DNA from: Isoetes taiwanensis
Lineage: Eukaryota > Streptophyta > Lycopodiopsida > Isoetales > Isoetaceae
Length of the DNA stretch: 64,000 nucleotides
Direction: 5' to 3'
Assembly: GCA_021234155.1 (NCBI GenBank)
Contig: JAJEKV010000102.1
Coordinates: 1,298,456 to 1,362,455 of the forward strand
Made by a program: the position numbers and the translations under genes. A model generated the notes under the pieces. It was not told the DNA's origin and searched no databases. It saw only the letters and a list, made by a program, of their open reading frames with translations. Positions 36,586-46,846 of this stretch are shown here, one piece after another. Every line of letters begins with the position of its first letter. Position 1 is the stretch's first letter.

Positions 36586-36869
36586 GAAGCTCATGTTTTA
36601 GTGTTCTTTGGATTACACCAACTATTCAGCAGAAACACTTGATGAAGTCTTGAACGTGCTTGGAAGAAGAAGAGTTCTGATCTCACAATGCGGGGATCCG
36701 ATTGAGGCCCAATAATCGTATGTCATCTCTAATGCATTTTGATAATACTAGAAGCTCGGGGTTATAGTTTTCCCTCGATTTTTACGCATACTTCATTTCA
36801 TAAGAAGTATGAACTATTCTACCGCTGCATGGTAGATTTCCATATGTATTTTTCTCCCTTTGAAATATA

Positions 36870-36945
36870 AAAACAACGTTTGCATCACCACAGCTTCACC
36901 ACAGTTTTCACCACGGCTTTCACCACAGATTTCACCATAATCAGC
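36870..36945 (-). repeat. GTGGTGAA iteration encoding GE-rich frame
   Basis: In the minus direction GGTGAAATCTGTGGTGAAAGC and its variants repeat five times, which in frame reads GEICGESRGENCGE. A similar run lies at 62100-62165 in the second T1 copy (GETCGETCGEIYGE). The DNA motif, more than the peptide, seems to be what is conserved. Confidence 0.7.
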
Positions 36946-37856
36946 CAGGGGCATTGACCATTTTTTGACCCGGTCAGAAAATGGAATGGCTCTCAGATTC
37001 CTGATAGTATCTTGACTGATTTTGGTGACAGCAATATATGGATCCCAAATTAGGTCCCTGAATTGATATGAAAGTATTAGGAAAATCCACTTCATCGTGG
37101 CAATTGTGTAAAGGGTACTTTTATGAATATAAAGAAGTTTCGCTTTGCATTCTCATTTTTATGCTTGATTCTAAATTTGTACTTGAATGTTGAATGAATT
37201 CCAAGGTATAACCGGATTAAACCAATTAAACCGAATTAAACTTGCACAAGGCCACGTTAGACATATGGGTGAGATCAAAGAAAGGCACTAAGGCCTGTGG
37301 TATCTGTTTTTAGAAACAGGCCTGTGGTAAAACAGAATTAGAAATTTACACAAGGCACAAATTTACACAAGACACAAAGCCATTATAAACTATTTTCTCG
37401 ATTAAACAAAAGGCACAAGGCCCGGATTACGAATGGCACAAGGCCATCATATGTTAAAACAGAAGATACCAGAATACTTCAGAATTAGAAATTTACACAA
37501 GGTTCAAAAAGGCACAAGGCCATCATATATTCAAAAAGGCACTAAGGCCATCATATATTACAAAGAGGCACTAAGGCCCATCACAAGGGTGAGTTCATTA
37601 AGGGGTGAGATCAAATGAAGGCACTAAGGCCTATATACCATCCGCTTTTCAAAAAAATACAAAGGCACAAAAGGCCTCAGAGACTAACTTGATCAAAAGA
37701 AAAAAAAGGGTACAGCCGGGACTTCAAGCTTCATCTGTAAGAAAAAAGTGAAGAAAATTAGTTTAGAATACATAAAAGAAAGCAAAATTTAATGCATACT
37801 TACTCAGAGAACATTTTGGAGTTCCAAAAACTTCATGTTCTTCTTTCGCCTTCTAC

Positions 37857-37914
37857 CTTCTTCTTCTTCTTCTTCTTCTTCTTCTTCTTCTTCTTCTTCT
37901 TCTTCTTCTTCTTG
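37857..37914 (+). repeat. (TTC)n microsatellite
   Basis: About 19 uninterrupted TTC units. Confidence 0.97.
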
Positions 37915-38524
37915 ATTAGGTCTTCGCCGATTAGTTATATCGTAATCTTGGGAATCAAATTGATCATCGAAGAAGCTTCATCGAGGAATCGAATTAGAGG
38001 AGGATTCCACCTCTTTTCCAAAGCTTCCAAAGATCTTGAGCTTTAAGAGGTGGAATGAGACTCGAGCTCTCGTGCTCGGGGCTCTCTGCACTTGGCTCTC
38101 GTGTTCGGCTCCAAAGAATGGTAATTTGGCCAAGATCCTATTTCATAACTGGCCATCACCGCCAAAGGAATTGAAAGCAGCTTCCACGCTTAGGGAGGGA
38201 GAGCGAGAGGGAGAGGGAGAGGCGAGCTGGAGGGAGAGCGGCAGCAATGCAGCTCTACATTCTTGGAAGGAATTGGACGATGCTTCTCCTTCACGACCAT
38301 AGCCTATAAAGCTGGCGTGAAATTAATTTCAATGGGCTACGATTTTAGGATTTCGTACCATTAGCATCTTTATTCCTTAAGATTTAGTACCATTAGCATC
38401 TTTATTCCTAAAGATTTAGTAGGCAACTAATAATAACCTCGAAAAGGACCATTATTTTATTTTCTAAAAACATAAAAAAATATATATATATATATATCTA
38501 TCCTGAATTGGCCATTCATGAATA

Positions 38525-39415
38525 GCTCCAACGTGCCACCTACGATGCACCACATGATTCACCACATGATTCACCAAATGCACCTCATGATTCACCACAT
38601 GCACCATTTGCATCACCAAACATGTTGGTCAATGAAAGTTAAACATGTAACAAAGGTCATGTAAAGGCTCAAGCATGCCAAGGTGGCTCAAATATGCCAC
38701 CTAGGCTCCAACATGCCAAGGTGGCTCAAACATGCCAATGAAGCTCCAACGTGCCACCTACGATGCACCACATGATTCACCACATGATTCACCAAATGCA
38801 CCTCATGATTCACCACATGCACCATTTGCATCACCAAACATGTTGGTCAATGAAAGTCAAACATGTAACAAAGGTCATGTAAAGGCTCAAGCATGCCAAG
38901 GTGGCTCAAATATGCCACCTAGGCTCCAACATGCCAAGGTGGCTCAAACATGCCACGTAAGCTCCAACATGCCACCTACACGATGCACCACATGATTCAC
39001 CACATGATTCACCAAATGCACCTCATGATTCACCACATGCACCATTTGCATCACCAAACATGTTGGTCAATGAAAGTCAAACATGTAACAAAGGTCATGT
39101 AAAGGCTCAAGCATGCCAAGGTGGCTCAAATATGCCACCTAGGCTCCAACATGCCAAGGTGGCTCAAACATGCCACGTAAGCTCCAACATGCCACCTACG
39201 ATGCACCACATGATTCACCACATGATTCACCAAATACACCTCATGATTCACCACATGCACCATTTGCATCACCAAACATGTTGGTCAATGAAAGTCAAAC
39301 ATGCCACGTAAGCTCCAACATGCCACCTACGATTCACCACATGATTCACCACATGGTTCACCAAATGCACCACATGATTCACCACATGCACCATTTGCAT
39401 CACCACATCTATCAC
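38525..39415 (+). repeat. 218-bp satellite array, 4 units plus one shortened
   Basis: Units begin GCTCCAACRTGCCACCTACG at 38525, 38743, 38961, 39181 and 39312 (spacings 218, 218, 220, 131). Each holds CACCACATGATTCACCACAT, a CATGTTGGTCAATGAAAGT block and GCCAAGGTGGCTCAAA blocks. The fourth unit lacks about 88 bp. Units are nearly identical, so the array is young or homogenised. Open frames through it are repeat artefacts. Confidence 0.95.
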
Positions 39416-42090
39416 GACATGTAACACCACATTGTCATGAATCTTTGAATACATCAATTTCTTCGAGATTTGAACTCCACCGTAGTGTTGCTCGTCAGCC
39501 GAAAAAGTCTATTGTATACAATAGTATACAACAATGTACATTAGAGTGTCAATGAAAGAATAGGTTACAAGAATAACCTCTTTGGTTACAATAATACAAA
39601 CATGTGATTACAAGTAAAGATCTATTGATCTCGTCAACCTCTCATTCATTACTACAAAGAATCGTGCTTCACAACATCAATCATCATTCTCAAGGTGTCC
39701 AACAAACAAGCAACTAGAAATTGGTACACCCCGCAACAAACATATCAGGCCTCACATTGGATGAGTAATACCTTCAAATTTACGAACTCACCTTGCATTG
39801 GGATAGTATGTCCAAGTCTCGCATTACATCGCAGCCACAACTTTCTTTTACGAAGACACATATAGCGTGACCACACGCGACCAGCAATCGACCGAAAGTG
39901 GGGAACTTGTAATTTTCTTGTGGCGCAGCTTTTATGGTGCTTGGGAATTTTGTGTTTGCATCCTCAACAAAACTCATGACAAAGTTCGAGCCCTTTGTAC
40001 ATTTCTAGGTCATCAAAATGGTACACACCTGCCGACATTTAACCGGTGACCTCCAAGACCTACAATGACATACACCGGCCCAAAGGTCTTTGATAACATG
40101 TCGGGTGAATGGTACATTCCGAAATTGCAAGTTGAGGGTGCAACAGCTTTGTCCTTTTGAAGCAAGCTTCGACAAGAATGTGTAAATGAGCGGATCCATG
40201 AAATGGAACCTTCGCTCCATGTCATGCTTGATGCAGAATTGGTGCATACACCGCCAAAGTCTAAGGTCCGGTAAAACAAGATGATTTAAGAAACAAATGT
40301 AAGACTTCAAATCTGAGTTGTTTATATTAAATTACTAACCTCATGAAGAAATGGACTATCCTGTCACTGAACCAATCCCTACTTTTCTCCAATATTCTGA
40401 TTGCCTCTTGATCAAGCACAAGAGGCTCCTGCTGTCCTTTAAACACTTCAAGTGGCAAGTGTTCTGGTCGGATGTGCTCTTAACAACACTGCAATCCTCG
40501 TGGCCGGTGGTGTAAGTTTACATTCAGCAAATGGAAGATCATTGAAAACCTTGAGGAACATTGAAATAGCCAAGAAATGAACAATTGAAGTAAAACTTTG
40601 TTTATATTAAAAAGTCAAGAGAGGTTACATCATATACACAATAATACTATTTCTAGGCTTTAGTTCTATGTTTTTTCATCATATTAATACAAATTTGACT
40701 CTCGTCAAACATATTCAAAGATTTTGTTGCTTTCGACATAACTTTGCACATTCCCCGCCTTCAAAGAACCCCCAAGCCAAACCTTTAGATCATTCATGAG
40801 GAAATTGCCATCTACTCGCCGGGGCTCCAAAATTGCTTGGACAGATCATGGTGTTTGGCGATTGAGGTACCCTTTGTATCTGGCCATCAATGAGAACCAC
40901 GTTCTCTTTTTGTGAAACCCCGAAATTAAGTCAGACCTTTTTCAGTGCTTCAAAAAATTGGTTTTTACCGCAATAAATTTGTGTTGGTACGTTGATCCCC
41001 GACTCCATATGAACTTGAATTTGTCCTTGTGTTTCATCAATGCTCCCTTTAACTATGACTCTCAAGTTTTGAGCCCTGTGCTGGACCAAAGTGCTATATG
41101 AAAATTCTGGACCGCACCAATCTATGAACTCGCTCACCTGGTCTAGTTACTACCCACTTGGTTCTCATTAAGTGTGATCAACTTAACATCATCTTCTTTG
41201 GCAAAGGGTATGGACTCACTCTTGTCATAGCTTCTACCCAGAACTCCATTGTAGTAAAAAAAACAAGCGAGGATTGGGCTTAACCTTGTAGTCTTCTCGC
41301 ATGGACGAGTTGGTGCAGGTTGAAACTTCGCTTGAAGATTTCTTGGTGCGGGGCTGGAAACTTCTCGCCAAAGATCTATTCGTGCGAGGATGGAAACTTC
41401 GCTTGAGAATGTCTTGGAGGTGTCTTTTGCTTGGAATTCCGCTTGCTTTTCTCCGAGACACTTCCAAATTTCGCAAAAATTTAATAGATTCGGTAACTAT
41501 ATGGGTCAAATTAAAAAGAAGACAGGCACAAAAGGTTGGAAGTTACCTTGTGACTTACATTCACTGAAAACGATTTGTTCGGGATCATAACCCCGATGCA
41601 TCCGGCCGATTTGGCGATTGGTGTGGAGCATGACTTAATGCATCCGCTGATCCGGCAGATTCTTGTCCGCTTGGAGCACCCCATCGGAGCTTGACTTGAT
41701 GCACCTAACCGATTTGTTGACATCTACCGATTTGTCCGACTTCCTCGTAACCTCGATGCATCTTCGATTTGCCCGAAGTTTCTATCTCAGTCTAATGCTT
41801 TCAAGGGGTGCGAAAGTGTCTTGTCCCCTAACTCCACCACATTGTACATCTATATCTACAAAGTAGGGATGAAGAAGTAAGCTACATATCCCAATTGCAT
41901 CAAACAAGACTTGGTTACCTTTGAGGGTAGAAAATAATTCCCTTTTTGGTGTGCTAGATGGACTCACATAGTCATTGCCACCAGTATGAACAGTTAGACC
42001 TGAATTAGTAAACGGCACCATGCTCTGCAAACCTGGAATTGAATCACAATTGATTGTAACTATGCTTTGGTTTTTTTAACTAAGTTCCAG
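39416..42090 (-). other. T1 interior with minus-strand coding-like blocks
   Basis: Minus-strand frames look coding-like in amino-acid content: 42030-41782 (NSGLTVHTGGNDYVSPSS...), 41137-40931 (IDWCGPEFSYSTLVQHRAQN...) and 40310-40005 (two overlapping frames). They lie downstream of the minus-strand gene at 43920-44530 and may be its later exons or those of a second element gene. I recognise no domain and cannot set splice sites. Confidence 0.35.
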
Positions 42091-42096
42091 ACTTTT

Positions 42097-42352
42097 TTAC
42101 TCTCTTTACGATGTTCCTGTTTTTATATATCTAAAGTGTCCCCTAAAATGAGCGAGCGATCTCATCCCAGGGGGCACTTTAGATATACAAAACAGGAGAA
42201 GCAAAAGAGACTAAGCCAGCCAGATCTTGTTTTATGTCGGCTTACTCCTTTCGAAGTTTCTGTTTGAGGTATCTAATTCGCCACCGAAGTGAGCCGGCGT
42301 CATCCTAGGGGCAAATTAGATACGATAAACAGAAACGAAGGAGACTAAGCCA
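42097..42352. repeat. Two related tandem hairpins
   Basis: Hairpin 1 (42097-42216) pairs CCTGTTTTTATATATCTAAAG with its complement at 42172-42196; hairpin 2 (42239-42352) pairs TTCTGTTTGAGGTATCTAAT with its complement at 42312-42336. Both carry GAGACTAAGCCAG on the right arm and GGCTTACTC-like left arms. Both loops hold a GTGAGC or ATGAGC core and end in CC.AGGGG. They look like two copies of one foldback unit (MITE-like). A small-RNA precursor is a possible alternative. Confidence 0.8.
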
Positions 42353-42546
42353 GGCTTACTCTCTTTTCGAGCTACCTATAAGTGCTCACCTGTAAGTGCC
42401 TCAGTAGCTTGAAGTTGCTTTTGATCCTCCCTACTCACACCTAAGGCTTGTACCCATGCTGTAGAAAATTCATGACAGCAATTCTCAATGCAACAAGATT
42501 ACAAATCCTCGCAAAGTGAACGCAAAATTTGTCAATGAGAATACAA

Positions 42547-43130
42547 TTATACTAAGCACTTCTTGAATTTTGTTATGAAGTACCTCAAGAGGTCGAAAGA
42601 CATGGAAGATGGTATTGGTATCGATTCAAGAATCAAAGTTGGTAGTGGTTTCCCCATCCACTGGAGGACCTTGCCCACGTAATGGGACAAACCACTACCA
42701 TAATCTTCTTCCTTATCAAGGTCCGGAAGTAGTGGATCCAAGACAAATAAAGGAAGACGGTCCTTGCAAGACGTAAACCTCTCTAACCTTGGTTCCAAAG
42801 CACTTTCAATGTTTTGGTTCCGCTTCCCCTGGTTGCTTGACTCCTCGATTTTGTCTCGCTCAAGTTACGTAATAGTTCCTTCAACTCACCTCAGATTCTT
42901 GGCATATAGCCCGAATACCGCCTCCACGCACGACTTGGTTTATCCTTAATCATTCCTTCCCATTTTTTTTAAATCTTTATTCATCTTCTCGGTCCGGAAC
43001 TCAAGTTGTCAACCTTCATTTGTAGCACCTGCGGTGCTTTGATCACAAGTTTGCAACCTTGCCTTACACCGAATCACTTCGATCTTGTAGAGTTGATCCA
43101 TTCTCCCAAAGTCCCGTTGAATTCATCCGA
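42547..43130 (-). pseudogene. Coiled-coil gene block of T1 (minus)
   Basis: In shifting frames, a charged coiled-coil-like stretch (LERDKIEESSNQGKRNQNIE, about 42860-42800) runs into an 83-codon frame with RLPLFVLDPLLPDLDKEEDY (42798-42547, ending TAA). In-frame stops upstream mean either more introns or decay. It follows the exon at 43920-44269 in transcription order. Family not recognised. Confidence 0.4.
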
Positions 43131-43139
43131 AAGTAATCC

Positions 43140-43780
43140 AAGGTTAGTACCACATGACACAACAGGCACCACTTTACACACCACAAATTCCATCATGACA
43201 AACTTTGCACCACAAATGGCGCCATATTCACCACATGTGGTGTGGCATGTGGCACCGGTTTGGTGCCACATGCCACACCACATATGGCACCACAATGCAC
43301 CCAAGGCACCACATATGGCAATCCATTACTTCCGCACCACAAATGGCGTCAAAGACACCACATGTGGTGCAAAATGTGGATCCATAGTGGTGCCACATTA
43401 GACACCACATGTGGCACCACAATGCACTGAAGGCACCACATCCGCGGGCATCCACCACCCCATATGTGGCGATAGCGTGGTGCAATATTTAGCGCAGCAG
43501 CTTGGCACCACATATGGCGCATAATCCACCATTCACAAGTATCACCATATCTAACATCACATATGACACTAAGTATAGAAACATATGGAAGCCAATTCAC
43601 TATTCGGATAAGGTACCACGCTTGGTACTATATGTGACACTACATATGCTACAAACTACATTATTAACATATAACCGGCACCATATGACTGTCCCCCAGA
43701 ACACATTTGGAGCTACATACTACCGTGGAACTGAAATTATCCACCACAACTCAAACTAGCAAAGACAAATTTCCTACACA
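43140..43780. repeat. CACCACA-rich imperfect repeat block
   Basis: Short units such as TGGCACCACATATGGC, GTGGTGCCACAT and ACCACATGTGGTG repeat in both orientations, producing many small palindromes. It probably occupies an intron of the minus-strand T1 gene, as the 57-bp minisatellite does in the plus-strand gene. On the minus strand it reads as GTGGTGCC repeats. Confidence 0.8.
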
Positions 43781-43919
43781 TAACTTACAACACACCCAAA
43801 TGAAGAAGTAAGTGGTGTAAATTGATTGTTCAAGCTTGCTAGACCTTTTACCGGAAAATAACAGCCCAATATTAAATTGCATCATATGGTGGTTCCGTAA
43901 GAAGAGGGTTGAAAAGTAC

Positions 43920-44530
43920 CTATTTTTTCAAAGATTTTCCCCGAGATTCTTCTTACAGCTTGAGGAGGCTTGAATTGTGGCCTAGTCATTTCAAGAGAGG
44001 AAGCATCATCTGTGGCAGGTTGCTCTGCTTCCTCACTATTTGAAATGATTGCATGCTTCCTCTTACGTTGGGACGGAGAGGCTTCAGACCCTTTTTCTCT
44101 TAACTGTTGCCAGAAACTCAACCAATTTATTTCTTTTCCTTTTGTGTGAAGGTAATACGCAACAGCCATAGTCTGTGAGGCCATGCCTCCCCAGGCACAC
44201 TTCCTGCCTGTGATTTTTTTGTAAAGGCACATATATTCATTATACCTCTCCTTGCTCATATTCTTCAACCTGCATGATGAAACAAAACAATATTCTAAAC
44301 AACAGAGAATCATGGGCATCCCCTCAATCTAGAATGCAACCCACCTGTAAGTGGATTTTCCTAATACTTTCGGGTCCCCAAACGGACTTCGATTTCTTCT
44401 TGTGTGGCGTAATGCTTTTCTTGCACTGTACATTTCCTTGTAGGTGTATCCTGTGGCATTCAAGTCCGGTATGATCGAGCCATTTTCGTGATCGATCTTC
44501 TTGCCAGAAATCAGAAATGGTCTTGCCGGA
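43920..44530 (-). CDS. T1 minus-strand gene, two 5' exons (unknown family)
   Basis: Exon a ends at 44345 (CTTACAG|GTGGG) and exon b runs 44269-43920 (after CATGCAG, before ATAG|GTAC). The 75-bp intron joins them in frame: ...GDPKVLGKSTYR then LKNMSKERYNEYMCLYKKIT. The protein is basic, then serine/glutamate-rich (SQRKRKHAIISNSEEAEQP). It begins about 280 bp inside the right end of the element, a normal place for a transposon gene start. No ATG is assigned; frame is open back to about 44530. A 41-bp duplication (ATCAGAAATGGTCTTGCCGG...) lies just upstream. Possibly a DNA-binding accessory protein by analogy with two-gene transposons; that is inference only. Confidence 0.55.
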
Positions 44531-44778
44531 TTAAGGGAGCGTGATCAGAGTTTTTGAGGGAAAATGAAAATTCAGAATCAGAAATGGTCTTGCCGGATTA
44601 AGGGAGCGTGATCAGAGATCGTGTACGTTGCTGAATAAGCCGGAATAAGACTGAAAGGACAAAATTTTGAATAAGTAATCATGTGTATTTTTGAAAAAAT
44701 AACTCCCTCTCCCACTACAAATTCGGTAGTTCCCACCACACTTAGCACCCAAAAATGTGGTGCTAAAATGCACGTTTT

Positions 44779-44804
44779 TGTTCCACTACAACATGCTTTC
44801 ACCC
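44779..44804 (-). repeat. Right terminal inverted repeat of T1 copy 1
   Basis: Inverted copy of 34274-34299, identical over 26 bp. Followed by AGCA (44805-44808). Confidence 0.92.
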
Positions 44805-45030
44805 AGCATCTACTTGGGAAGGATCTATATGGACAAGAATTGGTGTCGTAATAAAAGCATGCTTTGGGATTATGAAGGAGGTTTCTGCTTCGATGCTTTA
44901 TTCAAATGACACATTCTTTGCAGTGAAGCGTGTCAAAGGAAAGGCAACCTCCAAATAATCTTGAATAAGACATCGATAGAAGTTGGCAAATCCAAGAAAA
45001 TGCTAAATATCTCGGACAAAAGAAGTGTGC
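44805..45030 (-). mobile_element. Ty3/Gypsy chromovirus, reverse transcriptase end
   Basis: Minus strand. [33 protein letters not shown] and FITTPILVHIDPSQVDA match the end of Gypsy reverse transcriptase just before RNase H. It runs straight into the T1 insertion and continues at 34273 with SNFALG. Homology stops abruptly at about 45030, so the 5' part is lost or displaced. One in-frame stop is present. Confidence 0.9.
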
Positions 45031-46846
45031 TTTTTTTTTTCACATGGTACTTTTCACATTGTGTGATCTAATCCCTTACCCTAACGTGTGATCTGATCCG
45101 TAACCCTAACCCTAATCCTTATTCTAAAGAGTACGGGCGAATCTTTACAATGGCTTTATTGCATTCTTTTCTAATGCACACACAATGGCTACTTTTTGTT
45201 CTGCACTTATAGTGCTTTTTAGTTCATGCGCATCTTTTTGCATCTTGCGTCTACATCGCCATGGATTGTTATGTAAAGTTTTTGGAATGTTCTGCTTCAC
45301 ATGCTAACGAGAAAATTGTGGTGATTGTCAATCCTTTCTATTGTAACGAGATCGACATCATGGGAAACAATGGCAATCTCACGTGCTATCATGATGTTGC
45401 TTTAGGGTTTACCTATAGTGCTTTTGCTCAATGATTGTGCTTTATTGGTATTCCTGGCATTTGGATTCTAAAATCAACTATAGAGGAAGCAACAATCCAT
45501 TTGCAAGGATCAAAGACATTCTTGTGCAGCGAGCTCCCACGGATTGCATGCTTGTAATTAAGGTGACAACTTATATTTCTTTGCCATTTGCATTTGCTTC
45601 TTATTGCATCTTGCTTGGCCCGGGCAAGGACACAAAGGAAATATTGGAATCATTAAGTCAGGGGGGAGGGCCGGTTATGTGTGATGAGGATGACAATGAA
45701 ATAGAAATAGCGAGAGATATAAAGGAAAAGAGAAAAAACCTAAGAAAATTAATATAAAAGCATTGATCTTGTATACTCCACACAAAGAAACTGATGACAA
45801 AGAAATGATTCTGAAGAGGAGGATGAAGACGAACCAAAGTTGTTCAACATAATGCCAATTCTAATAGAAGGAAAGAATAATTATTACTAAGCGATATACT
45901 TAGAACCATCTTTGCTATGGATGTGTGCTAGGAAAGATGAGGCTATCATCACCTTGACTTGAATGGGTGGAACTAGGAGTAGACTTTAAAACACCTCGAC
46001 AAAGAGATGTTTGAGGTGACTTCTAATACTGACAATGCTATTAAGCTTAAGGAAGCCTATGAGAGGTTGAAGGCATACTGTCCTCAAGAGAGCATCATTT
46101 CCCAATGGAAGAAGAATTTTGGCATTTCCATGCAAAGCTCTCAACAACATCTAGACATTTGATAGCCCTTACATCAATCGTGGCAGCATAAGCCTCATGG
46201 ATTTTGATAGATTTGAGCAAGATAATATCGAGGTGTCCTATTTGTGGAAAATCGATGACTTCTTCTGCCGACATGTATGTGATGGACAATAAAAAAAGAC
46301 TTCCACTCTGTTGTAATATATCTCAAGATTCATTAACGGTGAGATTATCGTCTTCAGCATGATTTTCAATTTAAGAAGAGTAGAGTTTATTTATTATGTT
46401 CGTGCATTATACATGTTTGGGAACCATTCTGGATGGGCATCTAATATTGAAAGGGTGATAGCAAGTAGGCGGGATGTGTTCCCAATAATATGATAGCCTT
46501 ATTAATTACATCCTGAAGTATTGTAACTCTCACATTTCTACCTGAAATAGTTTTTGGAGTTTACGAGTACAATACGGTTTCAATGTTTAGCCAAAGATCA
46601 GGATCACAAGGATTACTCCTCCACCTCTTTGTCTAACAATCTGAATATCTTTCTTTATCAGTGACATTACTCAACTAATGCATTGGACACCACCATTCCA
46701 CACGCACCTTATTGAAGTTAACATTACCTTGCAAATATCCGAAATGCTGTATCCCAACCACACTGGATAGGTCTCTAGATCTGTTGGCTTTACTACTACA
46801 AATTGGTGGCACTCCACATCAGTAGAAGGTTCATAATAATTCATAC
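45031..46846. other. Unassigned stretch
   Basis: A 108-codon plus-strand frame (45431-45757) ends in acidic and basic charged residues but matches nothing I know. 45065-45120 has a few CCCTAA-like units, too few for an interstitial telomere block. The rest is AT-rich and may be further decayed element DNA. Confidence 0.35.

Larger units (their letters stand above)
36586..38524. other. T1 interior, short repeats and microsatellites
   Basis: It contains a GTGGTGAA iteration (36870-36945), AAGGCACAAGGCCATCATAT-type repeats (about 37260-37660), a (TTC)n tract at 37857-37914 and a (TA)n run at about 38478-38497. The poly-phenylalanine open frame across the TTC tract is an artefact of the repeat. 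No gene recognised. Confidence 0.6.
34274..44804. mobile_element. 10.5-kb TIR DNA transposon, family T1, copy 1
   Basis: Both ends read inward GGGTGAAAGCATGTTGTAGT and are identical over 26 bp, then similar with gaps for about 100 bp (including GTGTGGTGGGA and AATTTGTGGTG or AATTTGTAGTG). It lies inside Gypsy RNase H with a 4-bp AGCA duplication. Left part, plus strand: decayed start of a transposase-like gene, a minisatellite intron and a segment also found in copy 2 at 63205-64000. The transposase core present in copy 2 is deleted at about 35860. Right part, minus strand: a second gene of unknown family. Middle: satellite arrays and hairpins. The 4-bp duplication and end sequence do not match plant CACTA (3 bp), hAT (8 bp), MULE (9 bp) or Harbinger (3 bp) elements. 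Superfamily not assigned. Confidence 0.85.

Noticed and set aside
37792-38046. Open frame with a long poly-phenylalanine run
   Set aside because: It exists only because of the (TTC)n microsatellite.
38732-39555. Overlapping His/Met/Pro-rich open frames
   Set aside because: They are translations of the 218-bp satellite in several frames; none is independent of the repeat.
43005-43600. Cys/His/Trp-rich frames in both directions
   Set aside because: They result from CACCACA-type repeats; the cysteine-histidine pattern is not a zinc-finger array.
45065-45120. Interstitial telomere block
   Set aside because: Only a few CCCTAA-like units, scattered and imperfect.
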